Positions 46,501 to 58,971 of a stretch of 64,000 nucleotides of DNA are shown here, piece after piece. Below the pieces are notes generated by a model. That model was not told the DNA's origin. It did no database searches and saw nothing but the letters and a program-made list of their open reading frames with translations. Position numbers and translations under genes: made by a program. Origin of the DNA: Antedon bifida (lineage: Eukaryota > Echinodermata > Crinoidea > Comatulida > Antedonidae); NCBI GenBank assembly GCA_963402885.1, contig OY727095.1, forward strand, positions 5,275,001 through 5,339,000, read 5' to 3'. The stretch's first letter is position 1. Every line of letters starts with the position of its first letter.

Positions 46501-48517
46501 TATAACTTTGGAATACTATTATTTTTGATAGAGAAATTGCTCTCGTTGTAAGTAATTACTAAACTTGTGCGCTTGACTTGGCACCTCAGCCAGCCCAGTC
46601 AGGTGAAATTATATGCCATATGGCGGTGGCTGGGCACGTGTAAGCTCGCCTTCGTGAGCCGCCGCTCATGCACAAAGCCGAGCAAGCGTGATAAATAGAT
46701 AGGTATAATTTCATTGTAAATGAGAGTATTATTCCATTATACTGCATGATGTCTTAACACGTAACCGAAGGGTCACTTGTCGGAAACTGGATAAATTGAG
46801 AGCAAAGACTTCAAAAGAAAATTATAAAATAATAATAGTGTTCCGCGAGTTACTGTATAATTATGTATTTTGAAATGTTTCGCTTCCTATGCTTAAGTCC
46901 AGCACAAGTTAAAACAAAAAGCCCGTTTGTAAATTTACAATTTCTAAACAGCCTACTGGCAAAATTCCGTAATTGTCGTTTCTTACATCTTTTAGGACCC
47001 GGGCAAAATATTCAATTTTTTTTTAAATTTTACTTTTTATAGAGTAATGTGATTTTGGATTTAGATATAAAGTCAAAGACATTTTTACAGATTCTATGTT
47101 TCTTTACTATTGTTACCTTTTAAATTTGTAGGCTATTGAGACGCCTGTTCCCGACGATTAATATAATGAATTGGATATTATGGCTAATTGTTCTTTTTGT
47201 TTACAACTAAAACAGCTTTAAGCAATAAATGAATGCAACGAGGATCAGAAGTTCTTTTACCATCTGGACTTGAAGTCTCGAATTGATTTAAACAATTTGG
47301 GTAATCATATCATAAAAAATCATTTAATTGATATTTCAAACAAATTATTTTTTTTTTTTACATGCTATCAAAATACATAACTTTAGCAATTTTATACGAC
47401 ACACGACTCATTGAAAGTCAATGAAAGTGTCGGAGATGGTCGGAGTGTGTTGACTGAAGCGAATAGACCGTTCGACACATTCACAATAAACACACGATGG
47501 CGAAGAAAGATTTTCGTTGAAATCGTTATGCTTGAATGAGTCTTGACTCACTCGATGCGCGTTTCTTCTATCTCCCGAATAAGGCCCACTTTAACAATAT
47601 ATATTATGTATCCCTTTTAGAATAGAATAATAAAATCGAGCGTTTTCGTAATTTAGTACACAATACAGTAAATAAAATCCAGGATGATCCTCTCAACGAT
47701 AGCGCGTTGGCATTGATATCATAAACAGGCACGCGCGTACAAAAACCTTTCCATATTATCAGCTTCAAACGCGCGCGTCGATGTTTTGTTTTCTCTGGGT
47801 GTCACCAGTAATATGGCCTACGGCCCACCTAGCGAATACTCGGGATTGTATTGATACAACAATTAAATTCAATCGATGCTTAATTAGGCGCAAAAGTCAG
47901 ACATAATCTGTACATCATCATGACATCATGTCATTTGGAATTATAATTAAAACACTAATGTAAGGGATAACGTATAACGACAATAAAAAGATAAAGATGT
48001 TAGGCTTCCAGTACTGTATAATGAAATTAGCTTAAGTAGGCAATGTCTGCAATTAGTATTGCAATTGAAATCTGTCCCTTTAGATTTCACAAGCAGTCTA
48101 TTTGCAACACACAAGTAGGTTATTAGAAATGAATATTCTAATAATGATGACTTGTTTTAGTTTCAAGTAGTTATGAGTGATAATCACCTTAAACGCACGC
48201 GCGCCCAGTAAGTGCCCTTGTTCAATCACAATTAATTAAATCATTATTCCTAAGTACCTTCTTAAAGTAACTTTTTTTTTAAAATAAGTGTGTGTAATAT
48301 TACTGTTTCCAAAACAACTAATTAGCTAATGTCTCTTCCATTTGTAATATAATGGGCTAAGTTACGTAGGCATTATTCCCACCAATATTTTCATTAACAA
48401 ATTTCCGTAAGCGTACGTAACCCTACACACTCCCCCTCACCAAAGTTTATATAATAAGTGTAGTTAAATATAATTATATATTCAGCACAGATGGTGTACG
48501 ATCCAAAACGTACAGTA

Positions 48518-48706
48518 TGACGTCACTCGTCTTATGACGATATAGAAACCTCACGAGTTGCCGACCGACGGGAAACGGTCCGTGACGTTTAGGTAACATT
48601 TTGTTCACATTAATAATGGTTAACTGTTGTCGAAAGTGGCGTTACTTATTTGGCAGCCATGATAACAGGACCAAACCAGACAATTCGTCACGTCACACAA
48701 ACGTCA
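48518..48706. promoter_or_regulatory. CRE/ATF site cluster
   Basis: A perfect TGACGTCA lies at 48518-48525, with TGACGT at 48583-48588 and ACGTCA at 48690-48695 and 48701-48706. This is a dense set of CREB/ATF-like half sites in an intergenic CpG-rich stretch about 9 kb upstream of EBF. Function is inferred from motifs only. Confidence 0.35.
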
Positions 48707-48868
48707 AATAAGCCTACGTCCCGACTGTGACGGCTTGTTTACTCTCTCATTCACACAGGCTGAACTACCTCTTATGCCTAGGTTAAATTTCTCTAAAATC
48801 TTCGACTTCCTTTCTCTAGTATAGGCCTATTAATTATAAACATATTTATTGCAGCATCGGTGAATTTC

Positions 48869-48969
48869 CATGTGTGAACGCGTTCCAGGAACATCATGTG
48901 TGAACGCGTGCCAGGAACCCCATTTGTGAACGCACGTGCCAGAACCTCGTGTGTGAACGCGTGCCAAGA
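48869..48969. repeat. About 27-bp tandem repeat, 4 copies
   Basis: Units like TGTGTGAACGCGTGCCAGGA followed by ACCTCA. The palindrome ACGCGT or ACGTG falls in each copy. Confidence 0.88.
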
Positions 48970-49792
48970 CAAAAATGAAAATCCGTTTCTTTAACACAAT
49001 AGCATCTGATTGATCAATATTGAAACTACAAACTTTCTTAACGATATTTCTGTAAACCTATTTTAGAATAACTTTGCCTGAGGGGCAAACGCAAAAAAAA
49101 GTACATTTGCATACGTACGATCATAAACGTAAAGATAGCTTGTTATACCACTGTAGGCCTATATTCAACCGACGACTCCCATCTGTCGAGTTTCTCGATT
49201 ATTTGTAACTGGAGGTGAAGTCAACGAACTTCAGAAAACAAATCGGCGAGTTTAGGTTTTAACACTTATAATGTGATTCTACTTGCAATAAACATTATAT
49301 TTATTGGCACGAAAAGGTCAATATGGCTGCATATAATAACGCCAAATCAGGCGGAAAAATTAAAACAGTAGGCCTACATATATCGCGCCGTTAGGCCTGC
49401 TCGTAAAACGGACAAATGGGTTATTCCGTGAAACAACGAATTACAGTATTTGTGAATGTATATAACAACCAATGTTCACTTTTTTTCACAAATCATTATT
49501 ATAATTCATTCCAGGCGGTGAATATATTTGTTTCATAGTAAGGTTTATCGCAAATACCTTGATTTCGCAAAGAACGTCATTGCACAACAATGCATGACGG
49601 GAATGATTTGGGAGCAAACATCACAACGCGTACGTACGTACAAACAAAAAATCGCGTTCGTACGCGTCATGACCATTGCGCGCTCTTAAATCATGCATTC
49701 CCACCATGCGTCGCGCACGCTATTTGTGATAAACATTTGGTATAATTTTATCTAGACCGTTTTAATCAGGACCAACGTCTGCAGTACTTACT

Positions 49793-49868
49793 ACAGACGT
49801 GGAAGTGGTATGTGGTTAGACTCCAGCCTCATGACCTAAGGTTAAAAGTTCGACAATTACGTGAATTG
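49793..49868 (+). mobile_element. tRNA-like SINE head fragment
   Basis: GTGGTTAGACTCCAGCCTCA, then GGTTAAAAGTTCGACAATTA, resemble a degenerate A box, anticodon region and B box (GTTCGA) of a tRNA-derived SINE. The cloverleaf is not intact. Confidence 0.45.
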
Positions 49869-49984
49869 TGTCCTTGTAAAATACATTTTTCGTCATGAGT
49901 CTTGAACCTACACAATATACGTACAGTACAAAAGTTATTTTTTAATAATGTTTTTAACTGTGTTGGAGTATCGTACACATTCTT

Positions 49985-50071
49985 AAGCTTGTTTCCCACA
50001 TAGTCAATAATAGAAAATAAACTAATTTCTATTGACTATGGTTCCCATTTAGCCGCAACGCACGTGCGTTG
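49985..50071. mobile_element. Possible foldback element with nested palindromes
   Basis: AAGCTTGTTTCCCAC resembles the end of the element at 22192. It is followed by 10-bp inverted arms CATAGTCAAT (49999-50008) and ATTGACTATG (50031-50040), then the perfect palindrome CAACGCACGTGCGTTG (50056-50071). The right boundary is unclear. Confidence 0.35.
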
Positions 50072-50693
50072 ATCACGGCGCCATGGATCGTCCGAACTGT
50101 CGCTTGTGATTGTTCAACTCATTTGCCAACGTCATTGCGTTGCGTCCAAGAGGGGACCAAACGTTAGATAGGCTATACTGTACAGAACACAACTGTAAAA
50201 TCTACTTCACTATTTTTATGTTCCTGGCAGGCCGTTTACCGATTGTTCCAAAATTTCGAACTAAAAATAATCAACCAAAGTGTAAACTTAAAATCCTGAT
50301 TAACGGTTAATGATGAAACGTCACAATTGACGCCGACTGTGTAACTATCAACAAGTCCATTGAAGCACTATTCAGTCTTGTAAACTGTCATTTAATTGAT
50401 GTTCTCTTTAAGATGTAACGATCATTGCTAATTACTAACCGACTGACAAATCAACGCCCTGGAGGAAAATTAACAATAGTTTGTTTTCACAACTCATAAG
50501 CACTAATAGGTCCCCGTGTGGTAATCTATTGGTAACGTGTGTTACGCTATACAATGTCCGATCATATCAATACACAATACACTCAATGTCTTCTTACGAC
50601 GCGATACTAATCACTAACGTCACACTCGCAAATTGTATTATTGGAAATAAACCATTCCAAAAGTGGCCCCGGATTATAAGTATTGAGTAAATA

Positions 50694-50735
50694 ACAATAA
50701 TGATATCCTGGATTTATAAAGCGCCTAATTCTGTG
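50694..50735 (-). mobile_element. Retroposon tail fragment
   Basis: On the minus strand, AATTAGGCGCTTTATAAATC then CAGGATATCATTATTG resembles the GCGCTATAAA...TATTATT tail seen at 16612, in the opposite orientation. Confidence 0.35.
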
Positions 50736-53700
50736 CTGTATGCTGTACACATAAACTGAAAAATCATTTACAATTTTCCAAAAGTCCAAACCGAAGTACT
50801 GTATGGGATACGTCATCGTCGCTAACTTTGGTTCGGTTTAAATTAATCTCTGGTTCAACTTTTGTGACACTGTCATCCCTGCCTCGGACACCTCATTCAT
50901 ACCCTCCCACTTCTATCCTTATGTACCTTATAGGCCTAACGACTCGCGTGTCTTGGTAAAAAGTCACGTATTATCCAGTTTGTATCGACACTGATTTGAG
51001 TCATTTCTATATATAATAATAGTTATAAAATCATAATTCAAAATATTCAACATTATAATTGTTAGTATTGACTTACGGTTGACCTTTAACACATTCGTAT
51101 CATTTGGTCCAACAAACGGTAGGATTAAAGCACTTTTTAGTTGACGTTTGACCGCATAAATAGCCAAACGATTAATTGACCTTGGGCTAAGAGAAGGATG
51201 CCCGATAGATTTACGATATTCCACTAGCGGTCCACGCTTGTGTGCTCCCCCAGTCTTACAACAGGATTAAGGTACATTCTATTTCACTAGCCTAATGGCC
51301 AATTAACATCGCCATTATAAATCATATATAGTCCACTCAAGAATACCCTTAAAATTATGCCTGCATATGGTATTCTGATTAAGCGAAATAATAATCCGAA
51401 AAACAAAACAAACTCGTAAACTAATACTTCCTTTTTAGAATAAAATACTGCGGCGTTTGAGGCCTTGTACACGTTTCAAGGAGATAATGGTAGACCTGAT
51501 TTTAAAATATTTAGTATTATATTTTGCCATCTGTTTCATAAATCATTACCGCTTTTAAAACGAATTTTAAAAAACGGTATACGTTTTATAATATAATGTT
51601 TTTGTTTTATAAATATTCTTAAACGGACAATGTACAGGTAAATTTGTTTACTTTAATTAATTAATTTATACTTTCTAAACGATTTTTATATTGAATTTCC
51701 ACCATTAACGGAGGAGCGCACGATGTGATGTAATGTGAACAGTTACAATAAACTTTCAACCAATCAGCTCCCTGAATAATGGATTAAAGAAATATAAGTA
51801 GGTCTCCTATACCGTACCTATATCTTTCTACAATATATTGTCAAATGTTTTGGCAAATAAATAATTAGTTTAAGATCATCACAAAGTAATGTTGAATTTA
51901 CTATTTGGACGGCAACAGTTACTGGTAGTAATACGTGTAAAACAACTCTTGTTGATGTTTTTTAACTTTAAAACTACAAGAAAAGCTTTTATTTATTTGT
52001 TTGTAATATTGTATGTAATGTTAGTTTCACCTCGTAGTATTTTCCACGTGATTTTAAGAACTGTATTATAAGAGACAATATTAAATAACAATACAGTATT
52101 TAGGTCATGGACAACAGACATTATGTCATAATAACATATTCACTTGCATAATCAAAATAACACCTGAGTTATATTGGTATTAATAAACCATTTGAGTTAT
52201 GATTGGTGCATACCGGCGCCATTGGCGAGTCCATGCGTATTTCGGGCATTTTGACCGTCAAAGCCTAGGCGTTCAAGGGCGCTGGGACAGGCTGTCTTGG
52301 GTTCATTCGGAAGCTTTCTTTACGCTCGATCATTTCCTTCTAACATCTGTTTTATTGGTAAACTTGTGGTTTAGTGACAGATGATTTACGTAAACTAAAA
52401 TATTTTTTAAACAATGCATTTGAAAAACTATTTTTATGCTTCTTCAAGACAAAACTTATTACGTATCAAAGCTCAATGAATTGTATATTAACACTGGCAT
52501 CTTTTTTGTATTATTATGCAGAAGTTGTTTTTATCGAGCACGACCCTGCAAAATCTCTAGACCAGCTAACGTCATGTGTAACTGGCAAGCATTATGTAAC
52601 CTGCACACCTTCAAGTAATATAGCTTATTACCTGTACTAAATATGCGTATTATTTTCATAAAATGAGTGACAATATTCCCTTCTCAGTTAGGCCTACAAT
52701 ATTTGATAATAATAGTTACCGTTTTATAAAACTACGTGGTACTTAATGATCCAAACAAGGCTTACTACTTGTACTTAATGACAGCAAACAAGGCGTATGC
52801 CTACTTACATCACATAGCATCCATCATAAAAATACCGTTCTCGCTGAATTAAACTACCTGTTGTATGCTAATTTGCATTCCTATCTTTATCATGCAAATC
52901 ACATTTAGAAGCGGTATAAAATATAGTCAAAATTCTGTGGCGTTACGATGCCAGAAAATGACACAAAGTAGTTAAATAATGGTTAACCAACCAAACCTAT
53001 ATTGTGATTTTATTTTATATTTTATTAAGGATATAGGCCTATTATTTGATGACTCTAGACTCTTAGAGGCATAGACTGGCCCTACTGTAACTTTCTAGAG
53101 GTGGATTTATAATAATACAGAAACTAGAAGAGCGTTAACCTAGGCGAAGGCGAAGTGATGCGAACGTGAAAGGGATTCTATTTTGTGTAACCCCCATAAT
53201 CATGTTACAAGTTCATGTTAGGCCTATCTTTATTGTGTTTTCACAAACAGGTATAAAGACAAAATTGGTTGCTGGTTAAAAACAGAATATCAATAAAAAC
53301 AGTTAACAAGTTCAAGGCATATAGAAAACTTACGTAAAAAAGTACTGTTCTCTTATAGGCTAATACAGTACTATAACGCATAAAACATGGAGGCTTACTA
53401 TTTTATACCTCCATGCCGTAACTGTAAACAAATAAATAGGCCTGTGAAATAGGCCTACATAACATGATTCAGAACACTGCAAAATGACATCGGAATGTCA
53501 CTGTTCAATGTAATTATCTTACGATTATAAATACACATATTTTTTGTTTTAATACTTTATACTTTACAACATGAATGTGCGGTGATTTGATGACAAACTT
53601 TAAATCAGTTCTTTATCTTTAACACCAAATCAACCATTTACCATCTGGATCGTGTTGCGTACAGAATGCCCAACACTCGTTTACGAACCAAATTCCGTTG

Positions 53701-54401
53701 TTGACTCGAAGTAAGGCGAGAATTTACACTTTACATTCACATTAAACAAATTACGAATCACAATGGTCATTAACAATGTTGATAAAGCTTAATTATTATT
53801 GGACTAAGTAAATCTACGAAGAACAATTTAAACTATCACATTCTCAATATCAGAGATAATAATTCGAATGAATATCCTCTTTAACCACTGTGCGTTACGT
53901 GAAATAATACGCGAAGGGCTCTTTAAAACAGTACACCGATAATTCGATAATTTTATTATAATCTTTGCGGGTAAAATCAAAGGGGTGCTATAAATTACTA
54001 ACGATGTTTAACATATTTGAAAACGTAATGGATTCTAAACGCATGGGAAATGATGGCAGAGATAGCGATCATATTAGCGTAGCTTCAAGTATCTAGATAT
54101 AGGCCTAATGCCCTGATTGAACTTTTAAGTTCAAGCGGCCATCAACATCTTGCCGAAGAGATTTAAATCCGTCTTATTTTTGGGGTCATCAGAATGCTTG
54201 TTCGTTGGTAAATGTTAAAATATTTTCACGAGAGAAGAGATCAAGATATCGTTACTGTGTTTGCAGAAGTTTTATAATCGTATCAAAATCCTGCAGGTTG
54301 ACCGACACCTGTTTTGGTATCAACAGAAAAAAGCACGCCATCTACATGTCGAAATAGCACAAATTTGACGCGCGCGTGTCAACGTTGATAAAAATGATCC
54401 G

Positions 54402-54475
54402 GTTTCTTTACGCGCGCGTCAAATGATACAGTTTCTTTACGCGCGCGTGAAATTGCAGTTTCTTTACGCGCGCGT
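54402..54475. repeat. Triplicated GTTTCTTTACGCGCGCGT
   Basis: Three exact 18-bp copies at 54402-54419, 54431-54448 and 54458-54475, separated by 9-11 bp. A related CpG motif precedes them at about 54366. Confidence 0.93.
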
Positions 54476-54608
54476 CAACTTTGTGTTTCGTTACTACGTT
54501 GCAGATGTAGGTGGCATGGTCGTGTCCTCAACCATAACAGGTCAACCAAATACATTATTATTACAATAAAGTTTACCTTCTATTTTCAATAAAACCCTCT
54601 TCCGCGCA

Positions 54609-54627
54609 CCCCCCCCCCCCCCCCCCC
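54609..54627. repeat. C19 homopolymer
   Basis: Nineteen consecutive C residues, directly after TCCGCGCA. The exact length is likely to be unstable or misassembled. Confidence 0.95.
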
Positions 54628-55599
54628 TAAAATTGTTATCACTCACCGTGAAGTATCAGGACTGGTTGTTATTTGCGGGTTTAACATCTTCTCTAAATCA
54701 GTCGTACTTGAATTTATGTTAATCTCGATACCAACTAGTCTAAATAACAAGCCAAACCATAATTTTAGGAATGATTAATATAAGTCATCTACTGACTGAC
54801 TCACACAGCAGGGGTGGGCGTATGAACTTAGTGAGCAGGGGATAGAGACGGACTGATCTCAATCCGATCATAGACCTACCGGTAACTGGTTTCCTATGGA
54901 GTACGGCCTCAGACATTGTGGTCTACACTTGATAAGGTAAAATGCTGCTACTGTCAGCAGTAGGTTTTGTCAGCAAAATTACATTGAAAGTGCAAATATG
55001 CAAGTTCGTATTTGTTCAATAAAATAACGCTCAAATATTGAGGTTGTGTAGGATACTAGTTTAAAATAAATATAATAATAAACGATTGGGTTTATAGGCC
55101 CTTATAGAACCGGTATTTTTCGTTTTCAAGCGGGTACGCGCGCACGTCATTTAAACCCACAAACTGAACAATTACACAATTAGCATAGCATTGATATGAT
55201 TTACAAACTACGTTTTGTGGCTGATACATTATTCAATGATGAAAGAAGTGGTCAAACAACAAACCAAGCTGTACAAGTTACGTTTCCTATTGTTTTCAAT
55301 GAGGTCCAATTATTGATAGATTACACAGAGCAGTTGACGCGACTAAAATGGCAAATTAAAGATAAATAAACGCCAAATGGTACAAGAAGACGATATCGTT
55401 GTAACGCGCGCAAAAATTGTAAAACCCGCCGCCGGTCATAATTGTGAATTAATTTAGCGTTCAACAGAGAAAGGTGTGGCGAAATATTAGCCATACAACT
55501 TATATAGCCCAAGGAATTGACACTCTTGATAAAATATGCAAATACAGTAGTTATTTTACATTCGGAAAACAGAAACAAAGGCCCAGAAAGTGGAATTAT

Positions 55600-56619
55600 A
55601 AAAAGAGGGCGCTGTTATCTTACATTAAACAGAGCCATATATGGGCGTTTGATAACTTGTGGTTTTACATATTCATTTTTATTACTGGTCACTCTGTTCC
55701 AATGTCATCCCAGGTAACACATATAAAAATGAAATAGAGGTAAAATAACATCTAAATGTATTTCCTACTACACACTATCAAATATATTACAAGATTTACA
55801 TAAAACATAATTCAAACATAAAATGAAGACTTTAGTAGGATTGTACAGTACAGGTCTACAACAGATAGCATTATTATAATATCCATTACAAATATGAACG
55901 TTTCTTGGTTGAACAAACAGTATCAGATGCAAACCTGTAAATACTCCAGTTTACAATAAAATTTACTTTAAATTGTAAATACATGGGACATATTAATGGC
56001 TTGTTAATTCTGCTGCAGTAACAGTAAGGTCAAAACTTAATACTGAAACATTTATCATCAGATGAATGAGGTAGAATGGTATACATCCCAAGAAAGAACA
56101 AAATCATTCGACTATTTAAATACAATTAAAATTAGTATATAGTAAAACAATCATCACAAGCTTTATCTGTATTTGTGGAAAAAAACACACAGTCGGTACA
56201 GTGCAAAAAGTTTTAAAAAGTACAATGTATATCTGTTGTACACAACAATTCTGCTGCCATGACTCTATAAAAATGTCAATACAAAATATTGTCAGTTTCA
56301 TTGTCTGTACCCGACTATCATAAAACTTTGTACAAAAATCCAAATTAAGTAAAATTGTGTTACACATCAAAAAGTCAGCAATAGGGTTTGTATGCTATAT
56401 ACACAATGTAAAAATGGTTGAAAATATATACTGTATTGCTATTAATTCTTGTTCATGAAATTCATTTCAAAAATACTTTTGTAATTAGGACGACACCACA
56501 GACATATAAAAGACATTGTGAAAATTATATCATGATAACTAGTATTTAACAGTACTATGAATTGTAAATTTGTGCACATATTTACAAACTGAACTTTTGT
56601 TTAAAAATTCTAAAAAACT
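55600..56619 (-). other. Probable Ki-67 3' UTR and downstream end
   Basis: Noncoding sequence after the Ki-67 stop codon. CpG density is low, like the gene body and unlike the intergenic DNA further left. The only canonical minus-strand AATAAA I saw after the stop is at 55683-55678, giving a UTR of about 940 nt if used. Variant signals nearer the stop cannot be excluded. Confidence 0.45.
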
Positions 56620-58971
56620 TCATTTTCGTCTTGATCTAGTTGCTACGGCCTTTTTGGGCGATTCTTTCTTTTGACTGTCTTGACCTTTCTTCTGGGCAGC
56701 GCGAGTAGATCTTGTCTTTTTAGGAGATGGAGCAGCTTTCTCAACGACGGCAGCTTTTTTTGTTCTGCTAGTCTTTTGTGAGGTTGTTGCAGGAGTAGAT
56801 GAAGTTGCTTTTGAAGCTCTTGTTTTACGTGGACTTGCAGCTCCTTTTGCAGATTTCTTAGTTACCTTTGTAGTGTCCTCTGACTTTTTAATAGGGCTAG
56901 CTTTTTTTCCTCTACCTTTAGGTTTTTGAGGTACAGACTCTGGTTCTACAAAAGTTACAGAAGCCTTCTTTTTTCCATGTGCAGCCTGTTTTTTCACCGG
57001 CTCATCAACTTCAATAACTGGTTCATTAATTTCTTTCTTTGCAGGGGTAGAAAGAGCTGCAGGAGTAGAAAGAGCTACTCCTCGTCTAGACCTCTTGGAT
57101 TTAGGAGAATCAATTTTTGGCTCAGCCACTTTCGTAGGAGCACGCTTGCGTGTCGACCTAGCCTTAGGTGGAGAAGACACCTCTTCTGTTGCCTTAGGTT
57201 CAACAACTTTACGTCTATTTGACTTTTTAGGGCTTACAACTGGCGACTTAGTCACAACTGGTTCTTTTGTTGTCTTTTTGTTCGCTGCTGGTGCATTCCT
57301 TTTAGAGCGTGTCGACCTAGCCTTAGGTGGAGAAAATACTTCTTCTGTTGCTTTAGGTTCAGCAACTTTACGTCTATTTGACTTTTTAGGGCTTACAACT
57401 GGCGACTTAGTCACAACTGATTCTTTTGTTGTCTTTTTATTCACCGCTGGTGCATTCCTTTTAGAGCGTGTCGACCTCGCCTTAGGTGGAGAGAGCACTT
57501 CTTCTGTTATCTTACTTTCAACAACTTTACCTCCATTTGACTTTTTAGGGCTTACAACTGCCGCTTTAGTAACAACTGTTTCTTTTGTTGTCTTTTTGTT
57601 TGCCGCTGGTGCATTCCTTCTAGAGCGTGTTGACCTGGCCTTAGGTGGAGAGAGTACTTCCTCTGTTGTCTTTGTAGGTGCTTTACGTCTATTTGACTTT
57701 TTAGGGATAACTGCAGGTGAATCGGGTTTACTGACAGGTGAAGTAGTAATTTTAACTGGTGAAGTTTTTGCAAGTTTGGGAGACTTCTTTGCACTTGTTG
57801 GCACTTTCCTCTTCAAAAGATTCGGTGTAGTTGTAGGTGTTGCAGCTTTAGATGGTGTTGCAGCTTTAGATGGTGTTGTAGCTTTAGATGGTGTTGCAGC
57901 TTCAGGTGTTGCTGCTGGCGTTGATTTTGGACTTGGAAACATCTCTGAAACTCCAGCGAAATCATCAACTGCTTGATTTTTCTGTTTTGGGCTACTCATT
58001 ATTCTCTTCAAGCCAAAATCTTTACCAACTGGCAATGACTTCTGTTTAGGTGTCTTAACCAATCTACTGACTCCAACCATATCCTCCACAGCTTTGTTCT
58101 TTTGCTTGGGAGTTTGCTTCTGATAAACCTTCTTGGCAGGTGACTTGGATGGAGTTTTAGTTGTAACTAAAGGCGAGACAAATTTATTTGATTCTCGCTT
58201 TGAAGACACTTTTTTTGGAGGCGTTTTCACTGGGGTGTTTGATTGTTTTAACCGTTTGGCAGGCTTCTTTGCACTTTCTTGAGCTTTTCGCTTTAAAGAC
58301 ACTTTAGGTGTTGCTGCTTTTGGCGTATCAGATTTTACTGCTGGACTTTGGAACATCTCTGAAACTCCAGCGAAATCATCAACTGCTTGATTTTTCTGCT
58401 TTGGACTACTCATTATTCTCTTTAAGCCAAAATCTTTACCAACTGGCAATGACTTCTGTTTAGGTGTCTTAACCAATCTACTGACTCCAACCATATCCTC
58501 TACTGCTTTGTTTTTCGGCTTTGGTGTTCTTTTCTCAAACACTTTCTTGGCAGGTGTTTTCGATGGAGTCTTTGTTGCCACTAATGGGGAAACAAATTTG
58601 TCAGATTCTCTACGAGATTGTGGAGTCATCTTGTATGGCGAAGTGCTTTTTCTTGGGCTTGGTGTACGTGAAGCCAGAGGTGAAACTGCCATTACTCCTG
58701 GTCCTTCAGGTGTTTTTGGTGTCTTAGGTGATGCAACATTTAGTTCAGCCCTCTTAGGAGTTTTAGCTTTTGGCGATGGAGTTTGGAAAAGATCTTCTAA
58801 TCCGGTTAAAATGTCTTCGTTGATGCCCTTTAATTGTGCCATTTTCTTGCTTGGTGTTTTGCGTCCCTTCCTGGTTTTTGGTACAATTGTTACGGGTGTA
58901 CTTGCTTTTCCAATGATAATAGTGGCTGGTGATCCAACATGTCCTGTGCTTTTAACACCTCCTCTTGCAGC
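56620..58971 (-). CDS. MKI67: Ki-67 exon 9 (last, repeat-bearing)
   Basis: Residues 829-1611 and the stop. It opens with STGHVGSPATIIIGKA and LEDLFQTP. Two near-identical copies of an 88-residue Ki-67-type block follow (about 951-1039 and 1089-1177, period 138), each with KNKAVEDMVGVSRLVKTPKQ and KNQAVDDFAGVSEM. Four 53-residue SPPKARSTRSKRNAPA repeats (about 1247-1459) precede a Lys/Arg/Ser/Ala-rich tail. Confidence 0.95.
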   Translation of the reverse strand, partial: AARGGVKSTGHVGSPATIIIGKASTPVTIVPKTRKGRKTPSKKMAQLKGINEDILTGLEDLFQTPSPKAKTPKRAELNVASPKTPKTPEGPGVMAVSPLASRTPSPRKSTSPYKMTPQSRRESDKFVSPLVATKTPSKTPAKKVFEKRTPKPKNKAVEDMVGVSRLVKTPKQKSLPVGKDFGLKRIMSSPKQKNQAVDDFAGVSEMFQSPAVKSDTPKAATPKVSLKRKAQESAKKPAKRLKQSNTPVKTPPKKVSSKRESNKFVSPLVTTKTPSKSPAKKVYQKQTPKQKNKAVEDMVGVSRLVKTPKQKSLPVGKDFGLKRIMSSPKQKNQAVDDFAGVSEMFPSPKSTPAATPEAATPSKATTPSKAATPSKAATPTTTPNLLKRKVPTSAKKSPKLAKTSPVKITTSPVSKPDSPAVIPKKSNRRKAPTKTTEEVLSPPKARSTRSRRNAPAANKKTTKETVVTKAAVVSPKKSNGGKVVESKITEEVLSPPKARSTRSKRNAPAVNKKTTKESVVTKSPVVSPKKSNRRKVAEPKATEEVFSPPKARSTRSKRNAPAANKKTTKEPVVTKSPVVSPKKSNRRKVVEPKATEEVSSPPKARSTRKRAPTKVAEPKIDSPKSKRSRRGVALSTPAALSTPAKKEINEPVIEVDEPVKKQAAHGKKKASVTFVEPESVPQKPKGRGKKASPIKKSEDTTKVTKKSAKGAASPRKTRASKATSSTPATTSQKTSRTKKAAVVEKAAPSPKKTRSTRAAQKKGQDSQKKESPKKAVATRSRRK

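Larger units (their letters stand above)
40560..55600. other. Intergenic region between EBF and Ki-67
   Basis: About 15 kb with no gene I can support on either strand; all open frames are short. It retains CpG, has more than fifteen TAGGCCTA palindromes and many isolated ACGCGCG motifs. Local features are a CRE cluster (48518-48706), tandem repeats (48869-48969, 54402-54475), a C19 tract (54609-54627), SINE-like pieces near 49793 and 50694, and GC-richer islands at about 46560-46690 and 52205-52340. Confidence 0.65.

Noticed and set aside
40560-55600. Searched for an MGMT homologue between EBF and Ki-67
   Set aside because: No PCHRV active-site motif or related segment in the frames read; MGMT lies between these genes in human but I see no trace here.
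57095-57976. 293-codon plus-strand open frame (Phe/Leu/Gly/Val-rich)
   Set aside because: It is the antisense of Ki-67 exon 9 repeats. Lys/Thr/Ser/Pro-rich sense codons rarely give stops on the other strand, and its repeats follow the 159-bp period of the real gene.
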